Shown piece after piece: positions 35,333-44,281 of a DNA stretch of 64,000 nt (position 1 is the first letter of the stretch; each line of letters starts with the position of its first letter). Both the position numbers and the translations under genes were made by a program. The notes beneath the pieces were generated by a model, which saw only the letters and a program-made list of their open reading frames with translations, was not told where the DNA came from and ran no database searches. The DNA is from Yoonia tamlensis (GTDB lineage Bacteria > Pseudomonadota > Alphaproteobacteria > Rhodobacterales > Rhodobacteraceae): assembly GCF_900115105.1 (NCBI RefSeq), contig NZ_FOYP01000001.1, positions 1,824,097-1,888,096 of the forward strand, in the 5' to 3' direction.

Positions 35333-36298
35333 GTGACCAAAGCCGCCGATTTCAATGACCGCTCTCTTTCACTTGGGCTTGCCCGTGTTTCCGAAGCGGC
35401 CGCGATTGCCTGCACCCCGCTGATCGGGCGCGGCGATGAAAAGGCCGCTGATCAGGCTGCTGTGGATGCGATGCGAAAGCAGCTCAACAAGCTTGATATT
35501 GCCGGTGTCGTTGTGATCGGCGAAGGCGAACGCGACGAAGCCCCGATGCTTTATATCGGCGAAGAGGTCGGCACCGGTGACGGGCCAGGTGTTGATATTG
35601 CGCTTGATCCGCTGGAAGGGACAACATTGACGGCAAAAGACATGCCAAACGCGCTGGCCGTGATTGCAATGGGCCCGCGCGGATCCATGTTGCATGCGCC
35701 TGATGTCTACATGGACAAGCTTGCCATTGGTCCCGGTTTTGCGCCGAATGTTGTCACGCTCGACATGTCGCCAAGCGAGCGTGTCGCCGCGCTTGCTGCC
35801 GCCAAGGGCTGCACGGCGCGCGACATCACAGTTTGCGTGCTTGAACGCCCGCGCCACGAGGACATGATCGCCGAACTGCGCAGCACCGGTGCTGCGATCC
35901 GCCTGATTACCGATGGCGATGTTGCGGGTGTCATGCATTGTGCCGAACCCGACATTACAGGTATCGACATGTATATGGGCTCTGGTGGCGCGCCCGAAGG
36001 TGTGCTGGCTGCTGCCGCTCTCAAATGTATGGGCGGGCAGATTTTGGGGCGTCTTCTGTTTCGCAACGATGACGAACGCGGCCGCGCCGCAAAGGCCGGA
36101 ATCACCGATCTGAACCGCGTCTACACCCGCGACGATCTTGTGACCGAGGACGTGATTTTTGCAGCCACCGGTGTGACAGATGGATCACTTGTGCACGGTA
36201 TCAAACGCGAGGTCGGCTATGTGACCGCCGAAACGATCCTGATGCGTTCCAAAACCGGTTCTGTACGGCGCATGATCTATCGCAATCCTGTTTCCTAG
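35333..36298 (+). CDS. glpX: GlpX-type class II fructose-1,6-bisphosphatase
   Basis: Gluconeogenic or Calvin-cycle phosphatase of 321 residues. Characteristic segments are GRGDEKAADQAAVDAMR, VIGEGERDEAPMLYIGEEVG with acidic metal ligands, DPLEGTT and GSGGAPEGVLAAAAL. It starts with GTG at 35333, preceded by AAAGGAG at a 7-base distance; the longer frame to 35120 runs back through the hom end. Some members also hydrolyse sedoheptulose 1,7-bisphosphate. Confidence 0.94.
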   Translation: MTKAADFNDRSLSLGLARVSEAAAIACTPLIGRGDEKAADQAAVDAMRKQLNKLDIAGVVVIGEGERDEAPMLYIGEEVGTGDGPGVDIALDPLEGTTLTAKDMPNALAVIAMGPRGSMLHAPDVYMDKLAIGPGFAPNVVTLDMSPSERVAALAAAKGCTARDITVCVLERPRHEDMIAELRSTGAAIRLITDGDVAGVMHCAEPDITGIDMYMGSGGAPEGVLAAAALKCMGGQILGRLLFRNDDERGRAAKAGITDLNRVYTRDDLVTEDVIFAATGVTDGSLVHGIKREVGYVTAETILMRSKTGSVRRMIYRNPVS

Positions 36299-36676
36299 AC
36301 CGCCACTGCGCGGGAAAACTGCGCCGGCCGACGGCATGCAAGGTCTGGCCCGCTTGGATGCGGGCACAGGTATCAATTGCCTGCGCGCTTAGGCTTGCGC
36401 AGCGCTTTGTCGCGCGCCGCTTAGCCGCAATATTTCAAATGAATTCTTGCCGGAAGCACTTGTCTGCATGCGCGACGCGAGCAAAACGCCAGCCGTCGCG
36501 AGGGTAGATCAATTAATGCTGTCCATTTCAAATGCTTAACCAAATTTCTTTCCTGATAGGCCCCTGCGACGAATCAAAGGCGTTTACATGTCTTAACCAA
36601 TGTGGCTCAATGCCGCCACCAACAGGGATACTAGTCTACAAATTAAGACCGATTCCAAACCGTCTGGGAGGACACT
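36299..36676. other. Upstream region of the TRAP operon
   Basis: About 380 bases without a recognisable gene. A GC hairpin (GCCCGC and GCGGGC, 36348-36365) follows glpX without a T run. Two TTAACCA motifs, near 36536 and 36595, resemble CtrA half-sites but lack a paired half at the right spacing that I can see. Confidence 0.4.
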
Positions 36677-37669
36677 ATGTTTCAATTCAAATCAATGACC
36701 ACCTTTGCTGCGAGCGCCGTTGCCGCGACAACGATTCTGGCGACTTCAGTTGCGGCTGAAACAACATTGCGCGGCGCCAGCATGTTCGATGAAGAGCACG
36801 CCTATACAAAAACACTGCGTGAATTCTCTCGTCTTGTTTCCGAAAACTATGCTGGCGAAGTTTCTTTCGATATCAGTTTGAACGGTGAACTTGGCGACGA
36901 AAGCGACTTTGTCACATTCCTGCAGCAAGGTGTTGCGATCGACTTTGCAATCATGGCCCCATCCAACATGGCGACCTTTGCACCTTCGATCCCGCTGATG
37001 GACATGCCGTTCTTGTTCCGTGACCTCGAGCACTGGAACACAGCGCTGTCCAGCGGCGTTATGGCCCCGCTTGAAGCCGAGCTTCTTGAAAAAGCAAACA
37101 TCCGCGTGATCGGCTATGCTGGTGGCGGCGTACGTAACCTTGCTTCTGCCGATCCGATCACCAACATGGAAGAGCTGAACGGCCACCAGATGCGGGTTAT
37201 GGGCGCACCGATCCAAGCGCAGATTTTCGCAGCGATTCAGGCCGCACCTTCGGCGATTGCCTATAACGAAGTCTACAACGCGATCCAGACCGGCGTGATT
37301 GCAGGTTTTGAAAACGAAGCGGCTTCGATCCAGAACCTCAAGTTCTACGAAGTTGCACCGCATATCACCCTGACACGCCACGCGATCACTGTGCGCCCGT
37401 TGGTGATGGCAGAAAGCACATTTAGCGCTCTGGATGCCGACCTTCAGGCTGTCATTCTGGCTGCCGGTGCAGACGCAGGTGCCTTTGGCCGTGAACTGGA
37501 AAGCCGCCAGGATGGTGAAAAGCTGCAAGAAATGATCGATGCCGGTCAGGTTTTCGTCAGCGAATTCGAAGGCCGCGACGCGCTGCTTGAAATGGTTATC
37601 CCCGTACAGGACGCCTATGCGGCCGAACTGGGCGCGACTGACCTTCTCGCGGCGATCCGCGCACAATAA
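36677..37669 (+). CDS. TRAP transporter solute-binding protein (DctP family)
   Basis: Periplasmic binding protein of 330 residues. The signal peptide ends near residue 27 (ILATSVAAE). The DctP fold shows GVAIDFAIMAPSNMATFAP, PLMDMPFLFRDLEHWNTAL and NLASADPITNMEELNGHQMRVMGAP, in which an arginine in the last block normally contacts the ligand carboxylate. The ligand is therefore probably an organic or sugar acid. GGGAGG precedes the ATG. Downstream dctQ, dctM and an AGE-type isomerase gene follow in the same direction. Confidence 0.9.
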   Translation: MFQFKSMTTFAASAVAATTILATSVAAETTLRGASMFDEEHAYTKTLREFSRLVSENYAGEVSFDISLNGELGDESDFVTFLQQGVAIDFAIMAPSNMATFAPSIPLMDMPFLFRDLEHWNTALSSGVMAPLEAELLEKANIRVIGYAGGGVRNLASADPITNMEELNGHQMRVMGAPIQAQIFAAIQAAPSAIAYNEVYNAIQTGVIAGFENEAASIQNLKFYEVAPHITLTRHAITVRPLVMAESTFSALDADLQAVILAAGADAGAFGRELESRQDGEKLQEMIDAGQVFVSEFEGRDALLEMVIPVQDAYAAELGATDLLAAIRAQ

Positions 37670-37688
37670 GGCGCTTTGAAAAGCAGAT

Positions 37689-37714
37689 TATCGGCGCCCT
37701 CGGGGGCGCCGATA
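37689..37714 (+). other. Intercistronic hairpin after the binding-protein gene
   Basis: Eleven-base stem (TATCGGCGCCC with GGGCGCCGATA) and a TCGG loop. No T run follows. Such hairpins behind binding-protein genes usually stabilise the 5' message and lower expression of the membrane genes. Confidence 0.75.
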
Positions 37715-37754
37715 GTTCATTTCGGGGACGAACCTTCGGGGACTGGAGACTATC

Positions 37755-38243
37755 ATGTTTGGACGCTTTCTTGAACAATTGTGCAATTGCCTGAAGGTAT
37801 TACTCGGGGCTCTGATTGCGCTTCTTGCGGTGCCCGTCGGCATGCAGGTCATCGCCCGCTACACAGGCATCATACCTGTCTATCTTTGGACCGAAGAGCT
37901 TGCAACGTTCCTGTTTGTCTGGGCCGTTATGATCGGCGCCATGATCGCCGTTTGGGAAAAGACGCATTTTGACGTGCGCGTTATTCCGGATGCGAAACAC
38001 CCCCTTATGGTACTGCTCCAGGACGGATTTGTTCTGGTCATGATCCTCGGGTTTGCGGGTGTTTTTGCATGGTACGGCATTGAATACGCAAAATTCGGCT
38101 ACATCCAGAACTCTGTCATGATGCGCGCGAATATGATGATCACCTATATTTCCGTGCCGATCGCAGGTGTGGTCTGGATCCTGTTCGCGGGCTACCGCCT
38201 CTATGAGGCCATCTCAACCTACAAAAACCGGGCGGTAAACTAA
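37755..38243 (+). CDS. TRAP transporter small permease (DctQ)
   Basis: Membrane protein of 162 residues with four hydrophobic helices (LKVLLGALIALLAVPVGMQV, LWTEELATFLFVWAVMIGAMI, LLQDGFVLVMILGFAGVFAW, MITYISVPIAGVVWILFAGY), the standard DctQ topology. WTEELATFLF is the family signature. It works with the large DctM subunit and ends one base before dctM. Confidence 0.92.
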   Translation: MFGRFLEQLCNCLKVLLGALIALLAVPVGMQVIARYTGIIPVYLWTEELATFLFVWAVMIGAMIAVWEKTHFDVRVIPDAKHPLMVLLQDGFVLVMILGFAGVFAWYGIEYAKFGYIQNSVMMRANMMITYISVPIAGVVWILFAGYRLYEAISTYKNRAVN

Positions 38244-38244
38244 T

Positions 38245-39555
38245 ATGATTATTTCAACTGGTCTTGCCTGCGCGATCCTTGTCGGTTGCTTTATTCTTTT
38301 GGTTATCTTGCGCGTACCTGTCGCGTTTGCGCTTGCGATTTCGACCGTTCCAATCGTGGTGCTTGAACTGCGGCTGACCCCCTTCATCGTGCTGGACCGC
38401 ATGTTCCAGTCCTACAATTCGTTTATCCTGTTGGCCGTGCCCTTTTTCTTGTTGGCGGCGAACCTGATGAACTCGGGCAAGGTGACAGACCGCCTGATTG
38501 ATCTGGCGCGCGTCCTGACCGGCTGGATGCCGGGCGGTTTGGGCCATGTGAACGTTGCCGTTTCGATGCTGTTTGCGGGTATTTCAGGGTCCTCGACGGC
38601 GGATGCCGCCGGCTGCGGCAAAATCCTGATCCCTGCGATGCTCAAGGAAGGTTATGACCGCAAGTTCGCAATTGCGATCACCGCCTGTTCATCGGTTATG
38701 GGCGTCATTATCCCGCCATCCATTTTGATGATCGTCTGGGGCGGGGTTATGAAAACCTCTGTTGGTGCGTTGTTTCTTGCAGGTGCAATCCCGGGGATCA
38801 TGATCGGCCTTGCGCTGATGGCAACGGTTTACGGCTACGCCAAGGTCTATGACTACCCGATCATCGGCAAACCGACGCTCAGCGAGATCTGGACTGCATT
38901 CAAAGGCGCGTTTCTTGCCATGCTGACTCCGATTTTTGTGATCGGCAGTATCGTTGCCGGTATCGTGACCCCGACAGAAAGCGCGATTATCGCGGCAGGG
39001 TATTCCTTGATCCTCGGGATGTTCGTCTACCGCACGGTAACGATCAAAGACCTCGGCCATATTTTCTATGACACCGGACGTTTTGCGTCGATTTCATTGT
39101 TCGCGATTGGTTCGGCCTCTGCATTCGGCTGGCTGCTGGCGTTCTATCATGTGCCGCAGCTTGTTGTTGACGCGATGACCAGCCTTGAGTTCGGGCCGTT
39201 CGGCACCGCCATGGTTATCGCCGGGCTGTTCTTGTTCTTTGGCCTGTTCATTGATGCGATCCCGACCATCATCATTTTGGGCACCGTATTGTTGCCAGTC
39301 GCACAAGCGGCCGACATCCATCCCATTGTCTTTGCGATCATCGGGATTGTGTCGCTTGCATTCGGTCTGGTGACACCGCCCTACGGGCTTTGTCTGCTGA
39401 TATCCGCATCGATCGGTGGCATGAACGTTGCGCAGGTTATGCGCGAAGTCTGTATCATCTTGCTGCCGATGCTGGCGATCCTGCTGCTGATTATCATCTT
39501 CCCCGGCATCGCACTCTGGCTGCCAGAGCTGTTGATGCCCGATTCAGTCAAATAG
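38245..39555 (+). CDS. TRAP transporter large permease (DctM)
   Basis: Polytopic permease of 436 residues, the usual DctM length, with about twelve hydrophobic segments. Signature pieces are FAGISGSSTADAAGCGKILIPAML, VIIPPSILMIVWGG and TPTESAIIAAGYSL. It moves the ligand across the inner membrane using the sodium gradient. It follows dctQ directly, and the AGE gene begins 7 bases after it, so all four genes should be co-transcribed. Confidence 0.94.
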   Translation: MIISTGLACAILVGCFILLVILRVPVAFALAISTVPIVVLELRLTPFIVLDRMFQSYNSFILLAVPFFLLAANLMNSGKVTDRLIDLARVLTGWMPGGLGHVNVAVSMLFAGISGSSTADAAGCGKILIPAMLKEGYDRKFAIAITACSSVMGVIIPPSILMIVWGGVMKTSVGALFLAGAIPGIMIGLALMATVYGYAKVYDYPIIGKPTLSEIWTAFKGAFLAMLTPIFVIGSIVAGIVTPTESAIIAAGYSLILGMFVYRTVTIKDLGHIFYDTGRFASISLFAIGSASAFGWLLAFYHVPQLVVDAMTSLEFGPFGTAMVIAGLFLFFGLFIDAIPTIIILGTVLLPVAQAADIHPIVFAIIGIVSLAFGLVTPPYGLCLLISASIGGMNVAQVMREVCIILLPMLAILLLIIIFPGIALWLPELLMPDSVK

Positions 39556-39562
39556 GTGCGGC

Positions 39563-40750
39563 GTGTCCTATGATAACGGCGCGCAGCCGCGCGATGCATC
39601 CGACTGGTCCAACTGGTTCTGGAACGACTATTTTGGCGCGTGGCTGGCGCGCGTGCAGGATGGGCAGAACGGTGTCTTTGATGCGCTGAACGCGGATGGC
39701 ACGGCGGATGTGACGGCGGGAAAATCAGTGTTGGCGCAGGCCCGCACGCTATTCACCTTGTCGCATGTCGCATTGCTATCCGGCGACACGGCGCATATTG
39801 ACGCCGCGCGCCAACAAGCCGCATTCTTGCGCCACTATTGCAAGGCACCCGGGCTGTACCGCTGCAACGCAAACCGCGATGGCAGCCCGACGGGCAAGTC
39901 GGCCGATGAAATCGCGCGAAGCTACGACCAGACCTTTGTCATTTTGGGGCTGGTCACATGGCACAAGCTGGCCCCGTCCAACGAAGTCGCGGTACTGATC
40001 TCAGAATGCTGGAACGCGCTGCAAACCCATTTGCGTAACCCGCAAACGGGACTTTTGCGCAATGATGATTCCGCCGACATCAGCAACCCCGCGCAGAACC
40101 CGCATATGCATCTCTACGAGGCCTGCCTGCAAGCCTACCGCATGACCGGCGTAACAATCTGGCTAACACGCGCCGCCGATCTTCGGATGACCGGCCTCAA
40201 GCAGTTTATGGACCCGCAAAGCGGCAGCATCGCGGAATTTGTGACGCCATCATTGCAACCCTTGCCCGGGGACGCAGGCCAGCGCCGCGAGATTGGCCAC
40301 CAATGCGAATGGGCGTGGCTATTGCTGGAAGAAGCCGCGCTTGCAAACAAGCCCGAACTGCGCAAAATCGCGGCACGGCTGTCGGATTTCGCGCAGGCGC
40401 ACGGGTTTGCCACAAGGCCGCCACTTACTGGGGCGGCATTTGATGCGGTCTCCACGTCCGGCACTATTGTCGAACACAGCTTTCTGCTCTGGCCGCAAAC
40501 CGAAGCAATCAAACTGCTTGCGCTACATCATCTGGCCGGTGATCCCAAAGCCGCAGATAAGGCGCGGGCGCTGCTTTGCCTTGTTTTCGAACGCTATTTT
40601 GCTGATCGCCCCTGCTATGTGAACCAGCTGGATACGCACGCCGATGTGATCTGGGATCAGGCCCTGACGCGGCTGATGTATCACTTTGTGCTCGCTATGA
40701 CCGAAGGTGCAAAAGCAGGCTTGTGGCCTGATGTACCAAGCACCCGGTAA
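39563..40750 (+). CDS. AGE-family sugar epimerase/isomerase
   Basis: Protein of 395 residues of the N-acylglucosamine 2-epimerase family, an (alpha/alpha) barrel. Visible family segments are RTLFTLSHVALL, DQTFVILGLVTWHKL, QNPHMHLYEACL with the conserved histidine-containing loop, GHQCEWAWLLLE and VEHSFLLWPQTEAIK. Characterised members isomerise mannose-fructose, cellobiose, or epimerise GlcNAc; the substrate here is not certain. A GTG start at 39563 is used. Its place behind the TRAP genes suggests that it handles the imported compound or a derivative. Confidence 0.83.
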   Translation: MSYDNGAQPRDASDWSNWFWNDYFGAWLARVQDGQNGVFDALNADGTADVTAGKSVLAQARTLFTLSHVALLSGDTAHIDAARQQAAFLRHYCKAPGLYRCNANRDGSPTGKSADEIARSYDQTFVILGLVTWHKLAPSNEVAVLISECWNALQTHLRNPQTGLLRNDDSADISNPAQNPHMHLYEACLQAYRMTGVTIWLTRAADLRMTGLKQFMDPQSGSIAEFVTPSLQPLPGDAGQRREIGHQCEWAWLLLEEAALANKPELRKIAARLSDFAQAHGFATRPPLTGAAFDAVSTSGTIVEHSFLLWPQTEAIKLLALHHLAGDPKAADKARALLCLVFERYFADRPCYVNQLDTHADVIWDQALTRLMYHFVLAMTEGAKAGLWPDVPSTR

Positions 40751-40931
40751 GCATTCACAGGCATCTGCAACCGCATGAATACGCGGAATTTTGCGGCCCT
40801 TTCCATGCAAATTATCCGGCGCTTGCACGGCGCATGGTTGTACGCCCGTTTGCAAATTTTCGAAAAATCGGGTATATTTTGCGGACTGGGTACTAGTGTT
40901 CATCGTTCTGAGTTCCGTGAAAGGATGCGAA

Positions 40932-42041
40932 ATGTTTAACTTTCGTACGCGACTTCACCCTTGTTTTCTGCCACTTACGACCGCGAAAAGCACATTGGCG
41001 GTCCTCGCTTTTTGTGGCGCTGCGGCCCATGCGCAAACCGCCGATGCCCCCGATGTGGCACTCGCGCAGGGGCGCGCGCTTGTTTACGCGTCAAACACCG
41101 TAACACCCGCAACACGCGAAGGCTTGCAGTTGCTTGAATCCCAAGCCGAAGCCGGAAACACCGCCGCGATGATCGAATTGGGGGCGCTTTATCTTTACGG
41201 CACTATTCTTCCCCAAGACTGGCCGCGCGCGCTTGAATATTTCGAAGCCGCGGCCGAAGCCGGTGATCCCGACGGGATCTATCAATATGCAATGATGCTG
41301 ATGTGGAGCGAACGCGCACCTGCCCGTGCCGAGGCCATGCTGCAACGCGCTGGCAATCTGGGCGCGACCAAGGCCTGGGTCACATTGGCCGAGGGCGCGA
41401 TGTATGGATACTTGGGCGGCGGCAGCGTATCGCGCGCCAAATTCGCAGGTTATGCCGCACAGGCCCATGCCGCTGGCGAAGAACGCATTGCCGTGCTCGA
41501 AGCGACCCGCTTTATGTGGGGGATATCCGTGCGCGCCTCTGGGCCGCAAACGATTGCCGTGCTTGAACAGGCCGCAGATGCGGGCAATAGCGAAGCAGCC
41601 ATGTTTCTGATCCGGCTTGTGCGGTCGGGCAATCGCTATAACATCCGGCGCGAGCCGGATCGGGCCAGCGCGTATCTGGAACAATATCGCGACCTGCTAA
41701 GTCAGGCGCAGATCTGGCAGTTACAAATTGCAATTGCGGCGCAGACTGCGCGCAGTGCGACGCAGATGGCCGACATCGTCGCAAGACTTGATGCGCAGCC
41801 GCAGCTTATCACCCAAGGCTTTGGCGCCGACCTGCTAACAGCCAATGAAAACGTTGCGATCTATGTGCTGCAAACGCGGCTTGCCGCGCAGGGCCATGCT
41901 GTTGGTCAGCTAGACGGGTTTGCCGGAAACCGCACGCTGCGCGCCATGAATGCCGCCTGTCGCGAGATTGCACCGCTTGCAGCATGCGCTGATTCCGTGA
42001 TGCGCCCTGACCTTGTCGCCCTGCTGATCGAAAAGCTTTAA
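40932..42041 (+). CDS. Secreted Sel1-repeat protein
   Basis: Protein of 369 residues. A signal peptide covers about residues 1-35 (LAVLAFCGAAAHAQ). Several Sel1-like repeats follow, for example LQLLESQAEAGNTAAMIELGALYLYG and PRALEYFEAAAEAGDPDGIYQYAMML. The C-terminal part (NVAIYVLQTRLAAQGHAVGQLDGFAGNRTLRAM) resembles a peptidoglycan-binding-type repeat. Such proteins often regulate exopolysaccharide production, as ExoR does in rhizobia; that role here is inference from its position before the polysaccharide genes. AAGGA precedes ATG 40932. Confidence 0.8.
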   Translation: MFNFRTRLHPCFLPLTTAKSTLAVLAFCGAAAHAQTADAPDVALAQGRALVYASNTVTPATREGLQLLESQAEAGNTAAMIELGALYLYGTILPQDWPRALEYFEAAAEAGDPDGIYQYAMMLMWSERAPARAEAMLQRAGNLGATKAWVTLAEGAMYGYLGGGSVSRAKFAGYAAQAHAAGEERIAVLEATRFMWGISVRASGPQTIAVLEQAADAGNSEAAMFLIRLVRSGNRYNIRREPDRASAYLEQYRDLLSQAQIWQLQIAIAAQTARSATQMADIVARLDAQPQLITQGFGADLLTANENVAIYVLQTRLAAQGHAVGQLDGFAGNRTLRAMNAACREIAPLAACADSVMRPDLVALLIEKL

Positions 42042-42122
42042 AAACAACAGTTTAGACGCGCAAATCCTCCTAGGATCGGCACCGCGAATTTATTGCAAAT
42101 ATGGCGTAAATTTGTCCTAATC

Positions 42123-42152
42123 TTGACAAAGATGCGATTCGAGCGCCATATT
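42123..42152 (+). promoter_or_regulatory. Sigma-70-type promoter of the polysaccharide operon
   Basis: TTGACA at 42123-42128 and CATATT at 42147-42152, 18 bases apart, upstream of the UDP-xylose synthase gene. This would give a leader of about 110 bases. Confidence 0.55.
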
Positions 42153-42246
42153 ACTTCATTGTTTGAGTGAGTCGGCAAAGCGCCTACCAAGTATGTCAAG
42201 CGCGCTTTCCGGTATTAACTAGGTTGGCCAGTCTGTTTTTTGGCCG

Positions 42247-42266
42247 ACACCTTTTTGGAGAGGTGT
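42247..42266 (+). promoter_or_regulatory. Hairpin enclosing the ribosome site of the UDP-xylose synthase gene
   Basis: ACACCT (42247-42252) pairs with AGGTGT (42261-42266) around an 8-base loop. The ribosome site GGAGAGG lies partly in the loop and partly in the stem, and the ATG follows four bases later. This could limit translation initiation. Confidence 0.4.
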
Positions 42267-42269
42267 ACC

Positions 42270-43283
42270 ATGAAAGACCATGCTTTCGATGGCTTTTTGC
42301 CCCGTATAAATTCTAATCATCGCACAGTATTAATCGCAGGCGGCGCCGGCTTTTTGGGATCGCATTTGTGTGAATTCCATCTGCAACAGGGCCATTCTGT
42401 GATCTGTGTCGACAATTTCCAGACCGGCGCGATGGCGAATATCAGACCGTTTCTGGGGCGTCCGAATTTTTCCCTGATCAACCATGACATCACAACGCCG
42501 CTGCAGATCCTGCAGCCCGTTGACCAGATATTTAACATGGCCTGCGCGGCTTCGCCTCCGGGTTATCAAAAAAATCCGGTGCATACGATGCTAACCAACG
42601 TGATGGGGGCCAAACACCTGCTGGATTTGGCCCGCGACAAAGGTGCGCGCATTTTGCAATCCTCCACATCCGAGGTTTACGGCGACCCTGAAATCAAGGT
42701 TCAGGTTGAAACCTACCGCGGCAACGTAAACACCTGCGGCCCGCGCGCCTGCTATGACGAAGGCAAGCGCGCCGCCGAAGCGCTTTTTTGGGATTATCAC
42801 CACAGTTTCGGCGTGCAGACCCGTGTTGCGCGGATTTTCAACACATACGGGCCGCGCATGCATCCCGATGACGGGCGCGTCGTGTCCAACTTTATCCGCC
42901 AAGCGCTTAAGGACGAGCCGCTCACTGTCTATGGTGACGGATCCCAAACGCGGTCGTTTTGCTTTGTGTCCGATTTGGTCGCAGGGCTGGTCAAGCTGAT
43001 GAATTCCGAAGAAACAGAACCGGTAAACCTTGGGAATCCGACCGAAATTACCATGCTGGAGCTGGCAAATATCATCCGCCGCAAGACCAATTCGGAATCG
43101 AAAATTGTGCATTTGCGCTTGCCGACCGATGATCCCAAACAACGCCGTCCGGACATCTGCCGCGCGAAAACGCTGTTGGGCTGGCAGCCTGCTGTCGCCT
43201 TTGAAGATGGTCTTGCACAGATGATCGACTGGTACAGATCCGAACTTGACGGCGCCAGACTGGATGACGCTCTGGTGTCATAA
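42270..43283 (+). CDS. UDP-glucuronate decarboxylase (UDP-xylose synthase)
   Basis: NAD-dependent SDR of 337 residues forming UDP-xylose from UDP-glucuronate. The Rossmann motif GGAGFLGSHLCE, the segment ILQSSTSEVYGDP, the YDEGKRAAE active site (YxxxK in ACYDEGKRAAE) and RIFNTYGPRMHPDDGRVVSNF are typical of UXS enzymes. The plain epimerase or dTDP-glucose dehydratase alternatives fit less well because of the YDEGKR motif. It starts the operon and overlaps galE by one base (TAATG). Confidence 0.88.
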   Translation: MKDHAFDGFLPRINSNHRTVLIAGGAGFLGSHLCEFHLQQGHSVICVDNFQTGAMANIRPFLGRPNFSLINHDITTPLQILQPVDQIFNMACAASPPGYQKNPVHTMLTNVMGAKHLLDLARDKGARILQSSTSEVYGDPEIKVQVETYRGNVNTCGPRACYDEGKRAAEALFWDYHHSFGVQTRVARIFNTYGPRMHPDDGRVVSNFIRQALKDEPLTVYGDGSQTRSFCFVSDLVAGLVKLMNSEETEPVNLGNPTEITMLELANIIRRKTNSESKIVHLRLPTDDPKQRRPDICRAKTLLGWQPAVAFEDGLAQMIDWYRSELDGARLDDALVS

Positions 43284-44281
43284 TGCAAAAACTGGGTACA
43301 GCGGTTTTGGTAACGGGTGGGGCCGGATTCATCGGGTCCCATGCGTGCAAAGCATTGGCAGCGCAGGGCTATCTGCCTGTTACAATTGACAATTTATCGA
43401 CTGGCCACGCGGATGCAGTGCGCTATGGCCCTTTGGTGCGGGCCGATATTCGCGACAGCGATGCGGTAAATGCGACGATCCGGTCCTATGATATCGCCGC
43501 AATCATTCATTTTGCGGCATCGGCCTATGTCGGCGAAAGCGTGCAGGACCCGCTTGCCTATTATCGCAATAATATCGGCGGCATGACGGCGTTGTTGCAG
43601 GCGGCGCAAGGCGCTGGCATCAAGCGCATTGTTTTCTCCTCGAGCTGCGCGACCTACGGGGTGCCACGCGATTTTCCGATCACCGAAAATTACCCGCAGC
43701 GGCCGATCAACCCCTATGGGCGCACCAAACTGATCGGCGAGCAGATGCTTGCAGATATGGCTGTGGCGCACGGGATCACCTATGCGGCGCTGCGCTATTT
43801 CAACGCGGCGGGCGCGGATCCGGATGGGGTGCTCGGCGAACGCCATGCGCCTGAAACCCATCTGATTCCGCTTGCGCTTTTGGCGGCTGCGGGCAATGGC
43901 CCCGCGCTGACCGTCTTTGGCACCGATTACCCGACGCCCGACGGCACATGTGTACGCGACTACATTCACGTCGATGATCTTGCGCGCGCGCATGTGGCCG
44001 CCTTGGCGCATCTTCTTGCGGGTGGCGAAACGCTGCATCTGAATTTGGGCAGCGGCTTTGGCCTGTCGATCCGCGATGTCATCGCTGGGATCGAAGCCTT
44101 TACCGGCGCGCCGTTGCCCGTGTGTTATGGCCCGCGCCGCGCCGGTGATCCGCCAATCCTGACCGCAGATCCGGCCGCGGCCGCGCGTTTGTTGGGGTTC
44201 AAGACCCGCCTGTCCGATTTACCCACGTTGCTGGCGCATGCGGCGCCATGGTTTGGGGTGAAACAACATGAGAAAGCATAG
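43283..44281 (+). CDS. galE: UDP-glucose 4-epimerase
   Basis: Interconverts UDP-glucose and UDP-galactose. Protein of 332 residues with VTGGAGFIGSHACKAL, the catalytic serine region SSSCATYGVP, YGRTKLIGE (YxxxK), and RYFNAAGADPDGVLGERH, the extended SDR pattern of GalE. It lies between the UDP-xylose synthase and the synthase gene and overlaps the latter by 14 bases, so it probably supplies UDP-galactose for the polysaccharide. The downstream galactoside cluster does not contain galT or galK. Confidence 0.92.
   Translation: MQKLGTAVLVTGGAGFIGSHACKALAAQGYLPVTIDNLSTGHADAVRYGPLVRADIRDSDAVNATIRSYDIAAIIHFAASAYVGESVQDPLAYYRNNIGGMTALLQAAQGAGIKRIVFSSSCATYGVPRDFPITENYPQRPINPYGRTKLIGEQMLADMAVAHGITYAALRYFNAAGADPDGVLGERHAPETHLIPLALLAAAGNGPALTVFGTDYPTPDGTCVRDYIHVDDLARAHVAALAHLLAGGETLHLNLGSGFGLSIRDVIAGIEAFTGAPLPVCYGPRRAGDPPILTADPAAAARLLGFKTRLSDLPTLLAHAAPWFGVKQHEKA

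Noticed and set aside
36746-37666. 306-codon open frame on the minus strand
   Set aside because: It is a mirror of the TRAP binding-protein gene, which has a signal peptide, ribosome site and family motifs.
42247-42272. FourU-type RNA thermometer
   Set aside because: The T run and the GGAG element both lie in the loop and do not pair with each other.
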